From: Planctomycetales bacterium
Lineage (GTDB): Bacteria > Planctomycetota > Planctomycetia > Isosphaerales > Isosphaeraceae
Direction of reading: 5' to 3'
NCBI GenBank assembly: GCA_027435495.1
Contig: DAHZZC010000466.1
Coordinates: forward strand, 1 to 5,916
Length of the DNA stretch: 5,916 bases
The notes beneath the pieces were generated by a model, which was given only the letters and a program-made list of their open reading frames with translations, was not told the origin of the DNA and searched no databases. The position numbers and the translations under genes are program-made. This document shows positions 1 to 5,755 of the stretch, piece after piece (the stretch's first letter is position 1; every line of letters starts with the position of its first letter).

Positions 1-1131
1 GGGACCCACCTCTACGAGCATTCCGACCCGAGGCTGGGCGAGCATCGCGATTGGGGCACCAAGATCTTCAACTACGGCCGGCCCGAGGTACGGAACTTCC
101 TGCTGGGCAACGCATTGTTTTGGCTGGACCGATACCACCTGGATGGCCTGCGCGTCGACGCGGTCGCCTCGATGTTGTACCTCGACTATTCGCGGAAGGC
201 CGGTGAATGGGTCCCCAACGTCTTCGGCGGCAACGAGAACCTCGAGGCGATCGACTTCCTCAAGAAGCTCAACGAGCTTTGCCACAAGGAGCATCCGGGC
301 ATCCTGACAATCGCCGAGGAGTCGACGAGCTGGTCGGGGGTCTCCCGGCCGACGTACCTGGGCGGTCTCGGGTTCAGCCTCAAGTGGAACATGGGCTGGA
401 TGAACGACACCCTCCGCTACATCGCGAAGGACCCGGTCTTCCGAAAGTACGAACACGGCGGGCTGACCTTCAGCCTGATCTATGCGTTCAGCGAGAACTT
501 CATTCTGCCGCTTTCGCACGATGAGGTCGTTCACGGCAAGGGAGCGCTTCTGGACAAGATGCCGGGGGACCTCTGGCAGAAGATGGCGAACCTCCGGCTG
601 CTCTACGGCTACATGTACGGGCACCCGGGGAAAAAACTGCTCTTCATGGGGAGTGAGATCGCGCAGTGGCGCGAGTGGAGCCACGATTCAAGCCTCGACT
701 GGCATTTGCTCCAGTGGCCCGACCACCAGGGGATCTTGCAGTTGATCCGCGACCTGAATGCGCTCTATCGCGATCAGCCGGCCCTGCACCAGGTCGACTT
801 CGACTGGCAGGGGTACGAATGGCTGGAGCTGCACGACTGGGAAAACAGCGTGATCGCGTTCCTGAGGCGGGCACGCGACCCGAACGACGCGATCGTGGTG
901 GCCTGCAACTTCACGCCGGTCCCACGCGAGGACTACCGGGTCGGGGTGCCCTCGGGCGGCTTCTACCGGGAGATCCTCAACACCGACTCGGAGGTCTACG
1001 GCGGCTCGAACTTCGGCAACCACGGAGGCGCCTGGGGCATCCCCGGCGAGCACGGCGGACGGCCGTTCCACCTCTCGCTGAGGATTCCGCCGCTGGGCGT
1101 CGTCTTCCTCAAGGTGCCGACGAATGGCTGA
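1..1131 (+). CDS. glgB: 1,4-alpha-glucan (glycogen) branching enzyme, C-terminal half, 5' truncated by window edge
   Basis: The reading frame is open from base 1 to a TGA at 1129-1131 and gives 376 residues, roughly the second half of a family of about 630-730 residues; the N-terminal CBM48 part lies outside the window. The enzyme cuts an alpha-1,4 glucan and transfers the piece to an O6, making the alpha-1,6 branches of glycogen in the cytoplasm. The GH13 catalytic regions are all present, numbering from base 1: nucleophile D53 in DGLRVDAVASMLYLDY, acid/base E106 in TIAEEST, and transition-state stabiliser D174 in LPLSHDEVVHGKGAL. The spacing between these three acids equals that of E. coli GlgB (D405, E458, D526). 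GKKLLFMGSE and SLDWHLLQWP are also typical. The last 100 or so residues form the all-beta C-terminal domain ending in PPLGVVFLKV. No internal start should be chosen: the TTG at 115 is simply an internal Leu codon. The gene converges on the protease gene. Confidence 0.97.
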   Translation, partial: GTHLYEHSDPRLGEHRDWGTKIFNYGRPEVRNFLLGNALFWLDRYHLDGLRVDAVASMLYLDYSRKAGEWVPNVFGGNENLEAIDFLKKLNELCHKEHPGILTIAEESTSWSGVSRPTYLGGLGFSLKWNMGWMNDTLRYIAKDPVFRKYEHGGLTFSLIYAFSENFILPLSHDEVVHGKGALLDKMPGDLWQKMANLRLLYGYMYGHPGKKLLFMGSEIAQWREWSHDSSLDWHLLQWPDHQGILQLIRDLNALYRDQPALHQVDFDWQGYEWLELHDWENSVIAFLRRARDPNDAIVVACNFTPVPREDYRVGVPSGGFYREILNTDSEVYGGSNFGNHGGAWGIPGEHGGRPFHLSLRIPPLGVVFLKVPTNG

Positions 1132-1196
1132 GGGTCGGTGATTTCAGGGCCTCGGTGTCATCGCGAGCCGGGACCCGGGGAAGGCGGCATTCGGCA

Positions 1197-1610
1197 TCAC
1201 GACCGCCACGTGACGGCGCCCCGGAACTCGACGTCGAAGTATTCGAGGAAGCCGCCGTGGCCCAGCAGGTTGTACCGCAGGCGGGTGGCCGCGAACCCGA
1301 CCACCGCCGACCATGCATAGGTCTCGCGGAGGCCGTCGGTGATCTGGAGGGTGACCGCGGCATAGCGAACCAGGATCGGAGCGGGGCGGCCTACGAGATC
1401 GATCGTCCCCTGATCGGCGTTACTCAGATCGATTCCGGCGCGGATTGCGATCAACTCCTGGAAGATCGTCGAATCGGCGCCGGTGTCCAGCATCCCATCC
1501 CAGACGCGAGTTCCGTGCGGGCCATCGACCCGGAAGGAGACAACCGGACGATAGTGACGACTCCCTCCCCTGAAGGGGAGTGCTTCTTGGGCGACGTCGG
1601 GTAATCCCAA
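1197..1610 (-). CDS. retropepsin-like aspartic protease, small; 5' end probably altered by an inserted element
   Basis: A 137-residue protein if read from the TTG at 1610-1608. D42-T43-G44 in MLDTGADSTIF is the catalytic Asp motif of single-domain retropepsin-like proteases, preceded by beta-strand sequence (YRPVVSFRV, residues 20-28). LLGHGGFLEYFDVEF (115-129) matches the second conserved motif, usually LLGrxGFLxxFDVxF. Such proteins act as homodimers sharing one active site; the substrate here is unknown. No signal peptide or membrane segment is visible. The start is doubtful. No ATG or GTG occurs in frame before Met40, which would remove the strands leading into the active site, and codons 1-19 lie inside the structured IS200/IS605-like segment at 1554-1743. 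The native N-terminus may have been encoded upstream, around 1744-1797. The gene may be a 5'-disrupted relic or may use the TTG. The gene runs toward glgB and leaves a 65-bp gap with no clear terminator. Confidence 0.65.
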   Translation of the reverse strand: MGLPDVAQEALPFRGGSRHYRPVVSFRVDGPHGTRVWDGMLDTGADSTIFQELIAIRAGIDLSNADQGTIDLVGRPAPILVRYAAVTLQITDGLRETYAWSAVVGFAATRLRYNLLGHGGFLEYFDVEFRGAVTWRS

Positions 1611-1690
1611 CGTTACCGCCCACTGGCCCCGTCCGGGCCAGCCAGCCTTGCGGCTGGGGGTCTACCTGGGTCCGTCTCACGACGGTCCAC
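1554..1690 (-). ncRNA. structured RNA, candidate TnpB-type omega-RNA (reRNA) scaffold
   Basis: The minus strand folds by eye into a row of helices. CCGTC/GACGG is closed by GTGA (1685-1672). CCAGCC/GGCTGG is closed by GCAA (1657-1642). CTGGCCC/GGGCCAG has a 5-nt loop (1641-1623). TGGGCG/CGCCCA (1622-1617 with 1593-1588) encloses GGTAA/TTACC as an alternative inner pairing. CTCCCC/GGGGAG is closed by TTCA (1580-1565). GTGA and GCAA are GNRA tetraloops only on this strand, which argues for a minus-strand RNA. The order of helices and the 3' GAAGC-stem-GGGAGTCGTCAC end match the omega-RNAs made from the 3' part of tnpB loci. In those systems the guide is the sequence just 3' of the element, here 1553 downward, inside the protease gene. 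No effector gene is present, so any function would need a TnpB encoded elsewhere. Family identity is from memory of the motif, not a search. Confidence 0.5.
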
Positions 1691-1743
1691 CGGCTATCTG
1701 GGGAGCAAACCGATCGATCGTCGGCAACCCCGGGGTCCTACCT
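1554..1743 (-). mobile_element. non-autonomous IS200/IS605-like element (omega-RNA and right end, no tnpB)
   Basis: Read on the minus strand, the segment ends in GAAGC, a 6-bp stem CTCCCC/GGGGAG with a TTCA loop (1580-1565), GGAG and GTCAC (1558-1554). This layout is the one I know from right ends of IS200/IS605-type TnpB elements. The proposed left boundary is after TTCAC at 1748-1744. TTCAC on the left flank and GTCAC as the last bases of the element would fit the cleavage-site scheme of Y1 transposases, where the left tetra- or pentanucleotide is host DNA and the right one belongs to the element. That gives 190 bp, with no target duplication as expected. There is no room for tnpA or tnpB and I see no residue of either, so it could move only with transposase supplied in trans. 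The right end is better supported than the left. Confidence 0.5.
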
Positions 1744-1969
1744 GTGAACAGGAAGCGGCTTGCCCGGGCGAAGGCTTTGGTCCCAGCAATAAGTCAAGTG
1801 TACCGGAGATCATCCACGGCTTCCAGATCCATTCCTCTTTTTCAACATCGGAGGGCGGGAATTCACCCGTCGCCTAAAGGCGACAGTTCCCTTCCCGCAT
1901 TTTTATGGAACAACCGGTTTCCGAGGGCGGGAATGGGCCGGACCATCGCCACGGGCATGTAGGGAATCC
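1611..1969. other. gene-poor spacer between the protease and DUF5678-like genes
   Basis: About 360 bp without a convincing complete gene. It holds most of the omega-RNA-like element (to 1743), a short open stretch at 1744-1809 (-) that would be in phase with the protease if the element were absent, the nested hairpin with direct repeats (1851-1934), and a near-palindrome around AACCGGTT (1912-1919). Frames around 1648-1962 (+) and 1420-1680 (-) are open but show no recognisable protein features. Confidence 0.6.
1851..1934. repeat. 72-bp unit with nested hairpin, bounded by 12-bp direct repeats
   Basis: GAGGGCGGGAAT occurs at 1851-1862 and again at 1923-1934. Between the two lies a nested inverted repeat: outer arms GCGGGAA (1855-1861) and TTCCCGC (1892-1898), then a symmetrical 7-nt internal loop, then inner arms GTCGCC (1869-1874) and GGCGAC (1879-1884) around TAAA. 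On the minus strand the inner hairpin reads GAA, CT, stem, TTTA, stem, GGGTGAATTC. That has the same layout as the right-end hairpin at 1565-1580, so it may be another IS200/IS605-type end. On the plus strand it is followed by ATTTTTAT and could alternatively act as a weak terminator, though no plus-strand gene obviously needs one there. Confidence 0.55.
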
Positions 1970-2206
1970 TCACTCGCCCATCACTCCCCCGCCCAGGATG
2001 ATGTCAATGTCCGGGACGGACGAGAAGACGACCTCCGAGGGATCGAATCCGTGTTTGCGGACGAGGTCGTCGAGACGCTCTGGATCCTCGTCGCTGGCGA
2101 CGATGCTCCTCCCGTCAGGGCTCCAGGCGATGTATTTCCCGCGATACTGAAGGAGTTCCTCCGGCGGGAAGGCCAGCCGATTTCTGGTAAACTCGTGCAT
2201 GTCCAT
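1970..2206 (-). CDS. small DUF5678-like protein, 78 aa, function unknown
   Basis: The frame runs from ATG at 2206-2204 to TGA at 1972-1970; a second ATG two codons later is possible. The core FPPEELLQYRGKYIAWSPDGRS (two adjoining parts, about residues 13-34) followed by IVASDEDPERLDDLVRKHG and VVFSSVP resembles DUF5678: a lead helix, a Gly-Lys-Trp/Tyr-Val/Ile-Ala beta hairpin, an acidic segment, a helix, then a strand ending in Val-Pro. Proteins of this type are common and uncharacterised in planctomycetes. It is acidic and soluble with no signal peptide. A G-run at 2220-2215 is the only ribosome-binding candidate. The gene lies 57 bp after mutS2 on the same strand with no intrinsic terminator between, so co-transcription is likely. 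The C-terminal IILGGGVMGE tail is conserved-looking. The CDS call is firm; the family name is from pattern recognition only. Confidence 0.72.
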   Translation of the reverse strand: MDMHEFTRNRLAFPPEELLQYRGKYIAWSPDGRSIVASDEDPERLDDLVRKHGFDPSEVVFSSVPDIDIILGGGVMGE

Positions 2207-2263
2207 GATGGCAACCCCCCGAGCGAGGCGAGACGAGAAACGAGCCTGTCTCGTTCGATTGGA

Positions 2264-4309
2264 TCATTCCGCGTCGAACTCGTCCAGCGGGACGGTCGGC
2301 CGAGGGGCTCGCATCGAGCCGGCGGGAGCAGGCGTCCGGATCGATTGGGGGATGATCTCGTCGACGGAGACGTCCCAGGTGACGTGCCCGATGGCGACGA
2401 CCGCCGTCTTCTTCCGCGGGTCGATTTTCACCAGGCGGCCGGGACGGTCGTATCCGAGCCGGGGAACCACCACCCGATCACCCGGCTGGAGTCGCGCCCG
2501 GGCCTCGGTGATGGACTCCGCCTGCCGGGTTTCGTCCTGAAGATCGGCGAGCCGGCGGTTGAGCGCCTCCCGGGTGCGCTCGGCCTCGGCCTGCGCCTGG
2601 AGTGCCTGCTCGCGGGCCGACTCGGCCTCCCTCCGCATTCGCTGGAGGATCTCCAGCTCGGGAATCTCGCCGACGCTCCGCTGGGCGCGGTAGGTTTCGG
2701 CCCGCGCGATCACATGCTCGGCCAGCTTCAGGTGACGCGCGATTTTCAGGGCGTTCGACTGGCCGATGTCGCCGATCTGGATTCGGTAGCGGGGCTGCAA
2801 GGTCTCGTCGTCAAACTCCACCGCCGCGTTCTCGGCGCCCGGGGTTGAGAGGGCGTAGGTCTTCAAATCGCCGATGTGGGTGGTCACGATGGCCCGGCTA
2901 CCGATCGCCGAGAGTTCGTCGAGAATCGCCCGCCCGAGCGCGGCACCGTCGGCGGGGTCGGTCCCCGCGCCCATTTCGTCGAGCAGGACCAGCGATCGTT
3001 CGGTCGCCTTGCCGAGGATCTCGCTGATCCGCCGGACATGCGACGAGAACGTCGAGAGCGATTGTTCCAGGCTCTGCTCGTCACCGATATCGGCGAGGAC
3101 ATCGTCGAAGACCGGGAAATCGGAGCCCTCGGCGGCCGGGACGTGCAGGCCCGACTGTGCCATGATCGCGAGCAGGCCGACCGTCTTGATCGCGACCGTC
3201 TTGCCGCCGGTATTTGGGCCAGTAATCACCAGCAGGTGGAACCGCAGGCCGAGGTTCACGTCGATCGGGACGACGGTCCGAGGCTCGCCGGCCGGGGCAG
3301 GGGGACTGATCGGTGGCGGTGATTCCGGATCGGGTCCCTCCGACGGCCGGACGATCGCCGGGTCGTTCCGGAAGAGAGCTTCCAGGAGCGGGTGACGGGC
3401 CGATCGGAGGACGAGCCGTCCCTCGGTGTTGAACCGGGGGGGCGACATCCGGTAGTCGATCGCAAGCCGGGCCCGGGCGTGGATCAGGTCAAGCTCGGCC
3501 ATGGTTTCCAGGGTGGCGAGCAGGCTCTCGGCGACCAGCCCGACCTGCGCGCTGAGCCATCGCAGGATGCGCCGGATCTCTTTGGTTTCGCGAGCCCGAA
3601 GGAACGAAAGCTGCGCCGACTTCTCGCCGATCGCCCGGGGCTCGATGTAGACCGTCTCATTACTGGCACTGGTGCGGAGCACGGAGCCCTCGACCTCGCC
3701 CCGATGGTCCTTCGAGACGGGTAGGACGTAATGGTGGCCGACCATCGTGAAGTTCGGGTAGCGGAGCGCCCGGCGGACCTCGGACGATCGAAGAAGGTGG
3801 CGGAGCGTCTCCTGGATTCGCTCCTCGACCTGGCCGATCTCCCGGCGAATGGCGGAGAGCCGTCGGCTCGCTGTGTCGATCACCTTGGCGCGGGCATCGA
3901 GGCAGCCGTCGATCGCGGAGACCAGGCCGGAGAACTCGCCGACTCCCTGGCGGAGCCCGCCCAGCCTGGGGAACTGGTCGCCGATCCGATTCAGCCAGCG
4001 GTCGATCTCGCCGATGGCTCGCAGGGTCTCGCCGGTCTCGGCCAGTTCCTCGGCCTCGAGCGCCGCGCCGATCTGAGCCCTTCGAACGAGCGTTCGGATG
4101 TCGCGCAGGCCGCCGAAGGCGGGCTTCAATCCGGCGCGGATGGCTTCCACCATCTCGGTTGTCAGCGACTGCCGGTCGTGAATCTCGCCCGGGTCGGTGC
4201 TGGGCTCGAGGCGCATCGCCCCGGATTTCCCCAGCGAGCAGGCCGCCCGCGCGGCGACCAGCGCGCGAACCCTGTCAAACTCGAGCAACTCCAGCGTGTG
4301 GATGTCCAT
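2264..4309 (-). CDS. mutS2: MutS2 family ATPase lacking the C-terminal Smr domain
   Basis: 681 residues from ATG at 4309-4307 to the stop at 2266-2264. The start MDIHTLELLEFDRVRALVA is the standard MutS2 N-terminus. Residues 1-290 or so form the core/lever part (FTMVGHHYVLPVSKDHRGEV; ETVYIEP). The ATPase follows: Walker A GPNTGGKT (364-371), ADIGDEQSLEQSLSTFSSH (406-424), Walker B VLLDE with GAGTDPADG (441-455), and the switch His478 in TTHIGDLK. IGDIGQSNALKIARHLKL lies at 512-529, a charged coiled coil at about 553-606, and an SH3/KOW-like module at 607-654 (LQPGDRVVVPRLGY). The protein then ends in a short Pro/Ala-rich tail, so the Smr nuclease domain that brings MutS2 to about 780 residues is missing. 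A proline-rich insert lies at 322-345. MutS2 proteins suppress homologous recombination or split collided ribosomes; activity without Smr is uncertain. No strong Shine-Dalgarno precedes the start. Confidence 0.96.
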   Translation of the reverse strand: MDIHTLELLEFDRVRALVAARAACSLGKSGAMRLEPSTDPGEIHDRQSLTTEMVEAIRAGLKPAFGGLRDIRTLVRRAQIGAALEAEELAETGETLRAIGEIDRWLNRIGDQFPRLGGLRQGVGEFSGLVSAIDGCLDARAKVIDTASRRLSAIRREIGQVEERIQETLRHLLRSSEVRRALRYPNFTMVGHHYVLPVSKDHRGEVEGSVLRTSASNETVYIEPRAIGEKSAQLSFLRARETKEIRRILRWLSAQVGLVAESLLATLETMAELDLIHARARLAIDYRMSPPRFNTEGRLVLRSARHPLLEALFRNDPAIVRPSEGPDPESPPPISPPAPAGEPRTVVPIDVNLGLRFHLLVITGPNTGGKTVAIKTVGLLAIMAQSGLHVPAAEGSDFPVFDDVLADIGDEQSLEQSLSTFSSHVRRISEILGKATERSLVLLDEMGAGTDPADGAALGRAILDELSAIGSRAIVTTHIGDLKTYALSTPGAENAAVEFDDETLQPRYRIQIGDIGQSNALKIARHLKLAEHVIARAETYRAQRSVGEIPELEILQRMRREAESAREQALQAQAEAERTREALNRRLADLQDETRQAESITEARARLQPGDRVVVPRLGYDRPGRLVKIDPRKKTAVVAIGHVTWDVSVDEIIPQSIRTPAPAGSMRAPRPTVPLDEFDAE

Positions 4310-4374
4310 GAGGATTCACGACCCGACCCGACGCGGCTCCGCGCACCCGGGGCGAGCCGCTCCGCCCCCTGATC

Positions 4375-4400
4375 GCGTCCCTCACCGACACGAGGGACGC
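4375..4400 (-). promoter_or_regulatory. leader hairpin upstream of mutS2
   Basis: GCGTCCCTC (4375-4383) and GAGGGACGC (4392-4400) form a perfect 9-bp stem with an 8-nt loop. It lies between the predicted -10 box (4424-4429) and the mutS2 start, so it would be in the 5' untranslated region. A second GC-rich inverted repeat, GGGGCG/CGCCCC (4349-4354 with 4363-4368), lies just downstream. Neither is followed by a T-run on the minus strand, so neither is a standard intrinsic terminator for the HEAT gene, although a Rho-independent-like role cannot be excluded. Confidence 0.4.
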
Positions 4401-4423
4401 CGGGCCGGTTCACGGCCATCCTC

Positions 4424-4429
4424 ATTATA
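4424..4429 (-). promoter_or_regulatory. predicted -10 box of a mutS2 promoter
   Basis: The minus strand reads TATAAT exactly, inside the AT-rich run ATATATAAT, which stands out in very GC-rich DNA. It lies 115 bp upstream of the mutS2 ATG. At 17-bp spacing the -35 position reads CGGTCG, a poor match to TTGACA, so an activator or alternative sigma factor may be needed. The site lies in the spacer after the HEAT gene stop (4467), which fits separate transcription of mutS2. Confidence 0.4.
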
Positions 4430-4466
4430 TATCGCAACCGAGATGCCGACCGAAAGCCAGCCCGAT

Positions 4467-5264
4467 TCACCGCTGGAGAGCAGGGGGGCTGTCGACCGCC
4501 GGGGCCGCGGCCGTCCCTGTTGTCGTCGCCGTTGCTGTTGTCGAGGCGGTTGGCCGGGCTCCCGCCCTGGCTTCGGGGCTCGGCGGACCCTCCTTGCCCG
4601 ATTTCGACTCGTACGCCTGCTTCCACGCCTTCGGATCGCTCCCGTAATCCTTCCCGGTGATCTTCTTCAGGGCGCGATACGATTCGAGCCGGATGGCTGG
4701 GTCCTCGTGTTCCATCCCCTCGAATAGGACGTGGTAGATCCGGGGATCCTCGACCTTCAGCGCCCCGATTCCCTCAATGGCGGCGACCCGGCAGTCTTCG
4801 AGCGGGTCGGTGTGCATGATCCGGGCGAGGGTCATGGCGTCCTCGGCCGTGCCGACCTTCCCCAGCGCTCGGTAGGCTTCGACCTTGAGCATCGGCTCGG
4901 CATTGGGATTGGTGGCGATCCGGGCGATCGCATTGCGGGCGCGGCGGTCGCCCAGCTCGCCGAGCGACCGGATGATCACGGCGCGGATAGCGACGGGCTC
5001 TCGGCCCTCGTCCAGTTTCTTGACGAGCGTCTGGACCGCGTCGTCGAGGTCCTGGCCATTGTCGTACTTGTCGCGCTCGCCCAGCTTCAAATAGGCGACA
5101 TATCGAATGTTGGGATCGGGGTCGCTTCGGACGTGTTTCAGATAGCTCTTGACCGTTGTCCCGATGTAGGTCGAGCAGCCGGGACCGGCCGCCAGCGCAA
5201 TGGCCGAGACCAGGGGCGCGGCGAGGCGCAAGGCTCGATTTTTCCGGGCCGGCGAGACATCCAT
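4467..5264 (-). CDS. HEAT-repeat putative lipoprotein
   Basis: 265 residues from ATG at 5264-5262 to TGA at 4469-4467. Residues 1-29 form a signal peptide: a basic start (RKNRALR), a hydrophobic stretch (AAPLVSAIALAA), then GPGC with Cys30 as the likely lipidated residue. The lipobox is atypical, but such variants are common in this phylum. Residues 43-205 or so contain repeated HEAT-type helical pairs: DPDPNIRYVAYLKLGE, PVAIRAVIIRSLGELGD, PMLKVEAYRALGKVGT, DCRVAAIEGIGAL and DPAIRLESYRALKKITG. KITGKDYGSDPKAWKQAYE (200-218) is a familiar closing motif of such planctomycete proteins. The last 40 residues are low-complexity Ala/Thr/Pro. HEAT solenoids are protein-binding scaffolds; the partner is unknown and no catalytic motif is visible. 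It is expected to sit on the outer face of the cytoplasmic membrane. The gene is on the same strand as mutS2, with a 157-bp gap and a promoter of its own. Confidence 0.9.
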   Translation of the reverse strand: MDVSPARKNRALRLAAPLVSAIALAAGPGCSTYIGTTVKSYLKHVRSDPDPNIRYVAYLKLGERDKYDNGQDLDDAVQTLVKKLDEGREPVAIRAVIIRSLGELGDRRARNAIARIATNPNAEPMLKVEAYRALGKVGTAEDAMTLARIMHTDPLEDCRVAAIEGIGALKVEDPRIYHVLFEGMEHEDPAIRLESYRALKKITGKDYGSDPKAWKQAYESKSGKEGPPSPEARAGARPTASTTATATTTGTAAAPAVDSPPALQR

Positions 5265-5308
5265 GTCCGTCAGACCTACGTGAGAAGGGGAGAACGGGCG
5301 TCGCGGCC

Positions 5309-5328
5309 CGCGATCGATCCGGATCGCG
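5309..5328 (-). promoter_or_regulatory. stem-loop at the predicted 5' end of the HEAT-gene mRNA
   Basis: CGCGATC (5309-5315) and GATCGCG (5322-5328) form a 7-bp stem with a 6-nt loop; an alternative longer-range pairing GTCGCG/CGCGAC joins 5300-5305 to 5325-5330. It falls directly downstream of the predicted -10 box, so it would cap the transcript and could stabilise it. It may also be chance in GC-rich DNA. Confidence 0.3.
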
Positions 5329-5338
5329 ACCGAGGGGG

Positions 5339-5367
5339 ATCATAGCGAGGGCCCCGACCTCCGCCAA
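5339..5367 (-). promoter_or_regulatory. predicted sigma70-like promoter of the HEAT-repeat lipoprotein gene
   Basis: On the minus strand TTGGCG (5367-5362; 4 of 6 match TTGACA) and TATGAT (5344-5339; 5 of 6 match TATAAT) are separated by exactly 17 bp. The expected transcript start is near 5332, giving a leader of about 68 nt before the ATG at 5264. Spacing, match quality and position all agree. Confidence 0.5.
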
Positions 5368-5526
5368 GGCCATCTCGCCGCAATCCGGCCCCGCGGCACC
5401 GGTACAGCCATGCCGTGGACGAGAGATGGGATCACGGGCCATGTGGCCCCTCATGCGGTCGTCTTCCGGAACGGCGATGGACTGGGCCGGGGTTGCGACC
5501 GAGGGGCCAGGAAACTCAAAAGACCG

Positions 5527-5551
5527 CCGGAACCGCCGATTCTGGTTCCGG
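5527..5551 (-). terminator. inverted repeat, possible weak terminator
   Basis: CCGGAACC (5527-5534) and GGTTCCGG (5544-5551) form a perfect 8-bp stem with a 9-nt loop. On the minus strand it is followed, after CGG, by TCTTTTGAG, a short T-rich tract, so it could end a transcript entering from the right edge. The T-run is short and interrupted; a protein-binding operator is the alternative. Confidence 0.25.
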
Positions 5552-5675
5552 ACACGTTCTCCCGGCTGATAAGCGGGCGCATAAATCGATGGCGAGGACA
5601 GAGAAGGGAATGGAGATCGGCATTGCGGGAATTTCCACAAGATTTGCGGAATCATTGCATGGAAGAGACTTGTGA

Positions 5676-5755
5676 CCCGTTTGCCCCTCCACAGTGAGAT
5701 ACCCTGGATTTCCCAGAGCGCGTCGAGATCTAGGAATGTCCCCGTTTGCCCCTCC
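5676..5755. repeat. 15-bp direct repeat pair CCCGTTTGCCCCTCC
   Basis: Identical copies lie at 5676-5690 and 5741-5755, 65 bp apart. The second copy is preceded by GGAATGTC, giving a GGAATGTCCCCG string that recalls the REP-like palindromic repeats mobilised by RAYT transposases. No RAYT gene is in the window and the palindromic partner is not evident. Confidence 0.5.

Noticed and set aside
666..1604. 312-codon plus-strand frame overlapping glgB and the protease gene
   Set aside because: It overlaps the conserved GlgB C-terminal domain in another frame and then runs antisense to the DTGAD protease; composition is Arg/Gly-rich with no motif.
1554..1743. Group II intron, riboswitch or HEARO (IscB-type) RNA as the identity of the structured segment
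   Set aside because: I see no domain V signature or intron-encoded protein. HEARO RNAs lie 5' of their nuclease gene and end differently, whereas the GAAGC-stem-GGGAGTCGTCAC end fits the TnpB right end better. No metabolic gene lies directly downstream to suggest a riboswitch.
1794..1832. 12-codon minus-strand ORF (MDLEAVDDLRYT) with an AGAGG upstream, whose stop overlaps a TTG
   Set aside because: It could be a leader peptide coupled to the original protease start, but the ribosome-binding site is too close to the ATG and so short a frame is expected by chance.
2051..2848. Long plus-strand open frame of about 265 codons opposite mutS2
   Set aside because: It is antisense to a clearly conserved ATPase; its Gly/Arg/Leu-rich translation shows no domain and is typical of GC-rich shadow frames. 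The same holds for 2874-3395, 3392-3724 and 3731-4372 on the plus strand.
4774..5655. 293-codon minus-strand frame over the HEAT gene and its upstream region
   Set aside because: It shares the strand but not the frame of the HEAT-repeat protein, and its Arg/Pro/Gly-rich translation has no repeats or signal peptide. It also spans the predicted promoter.
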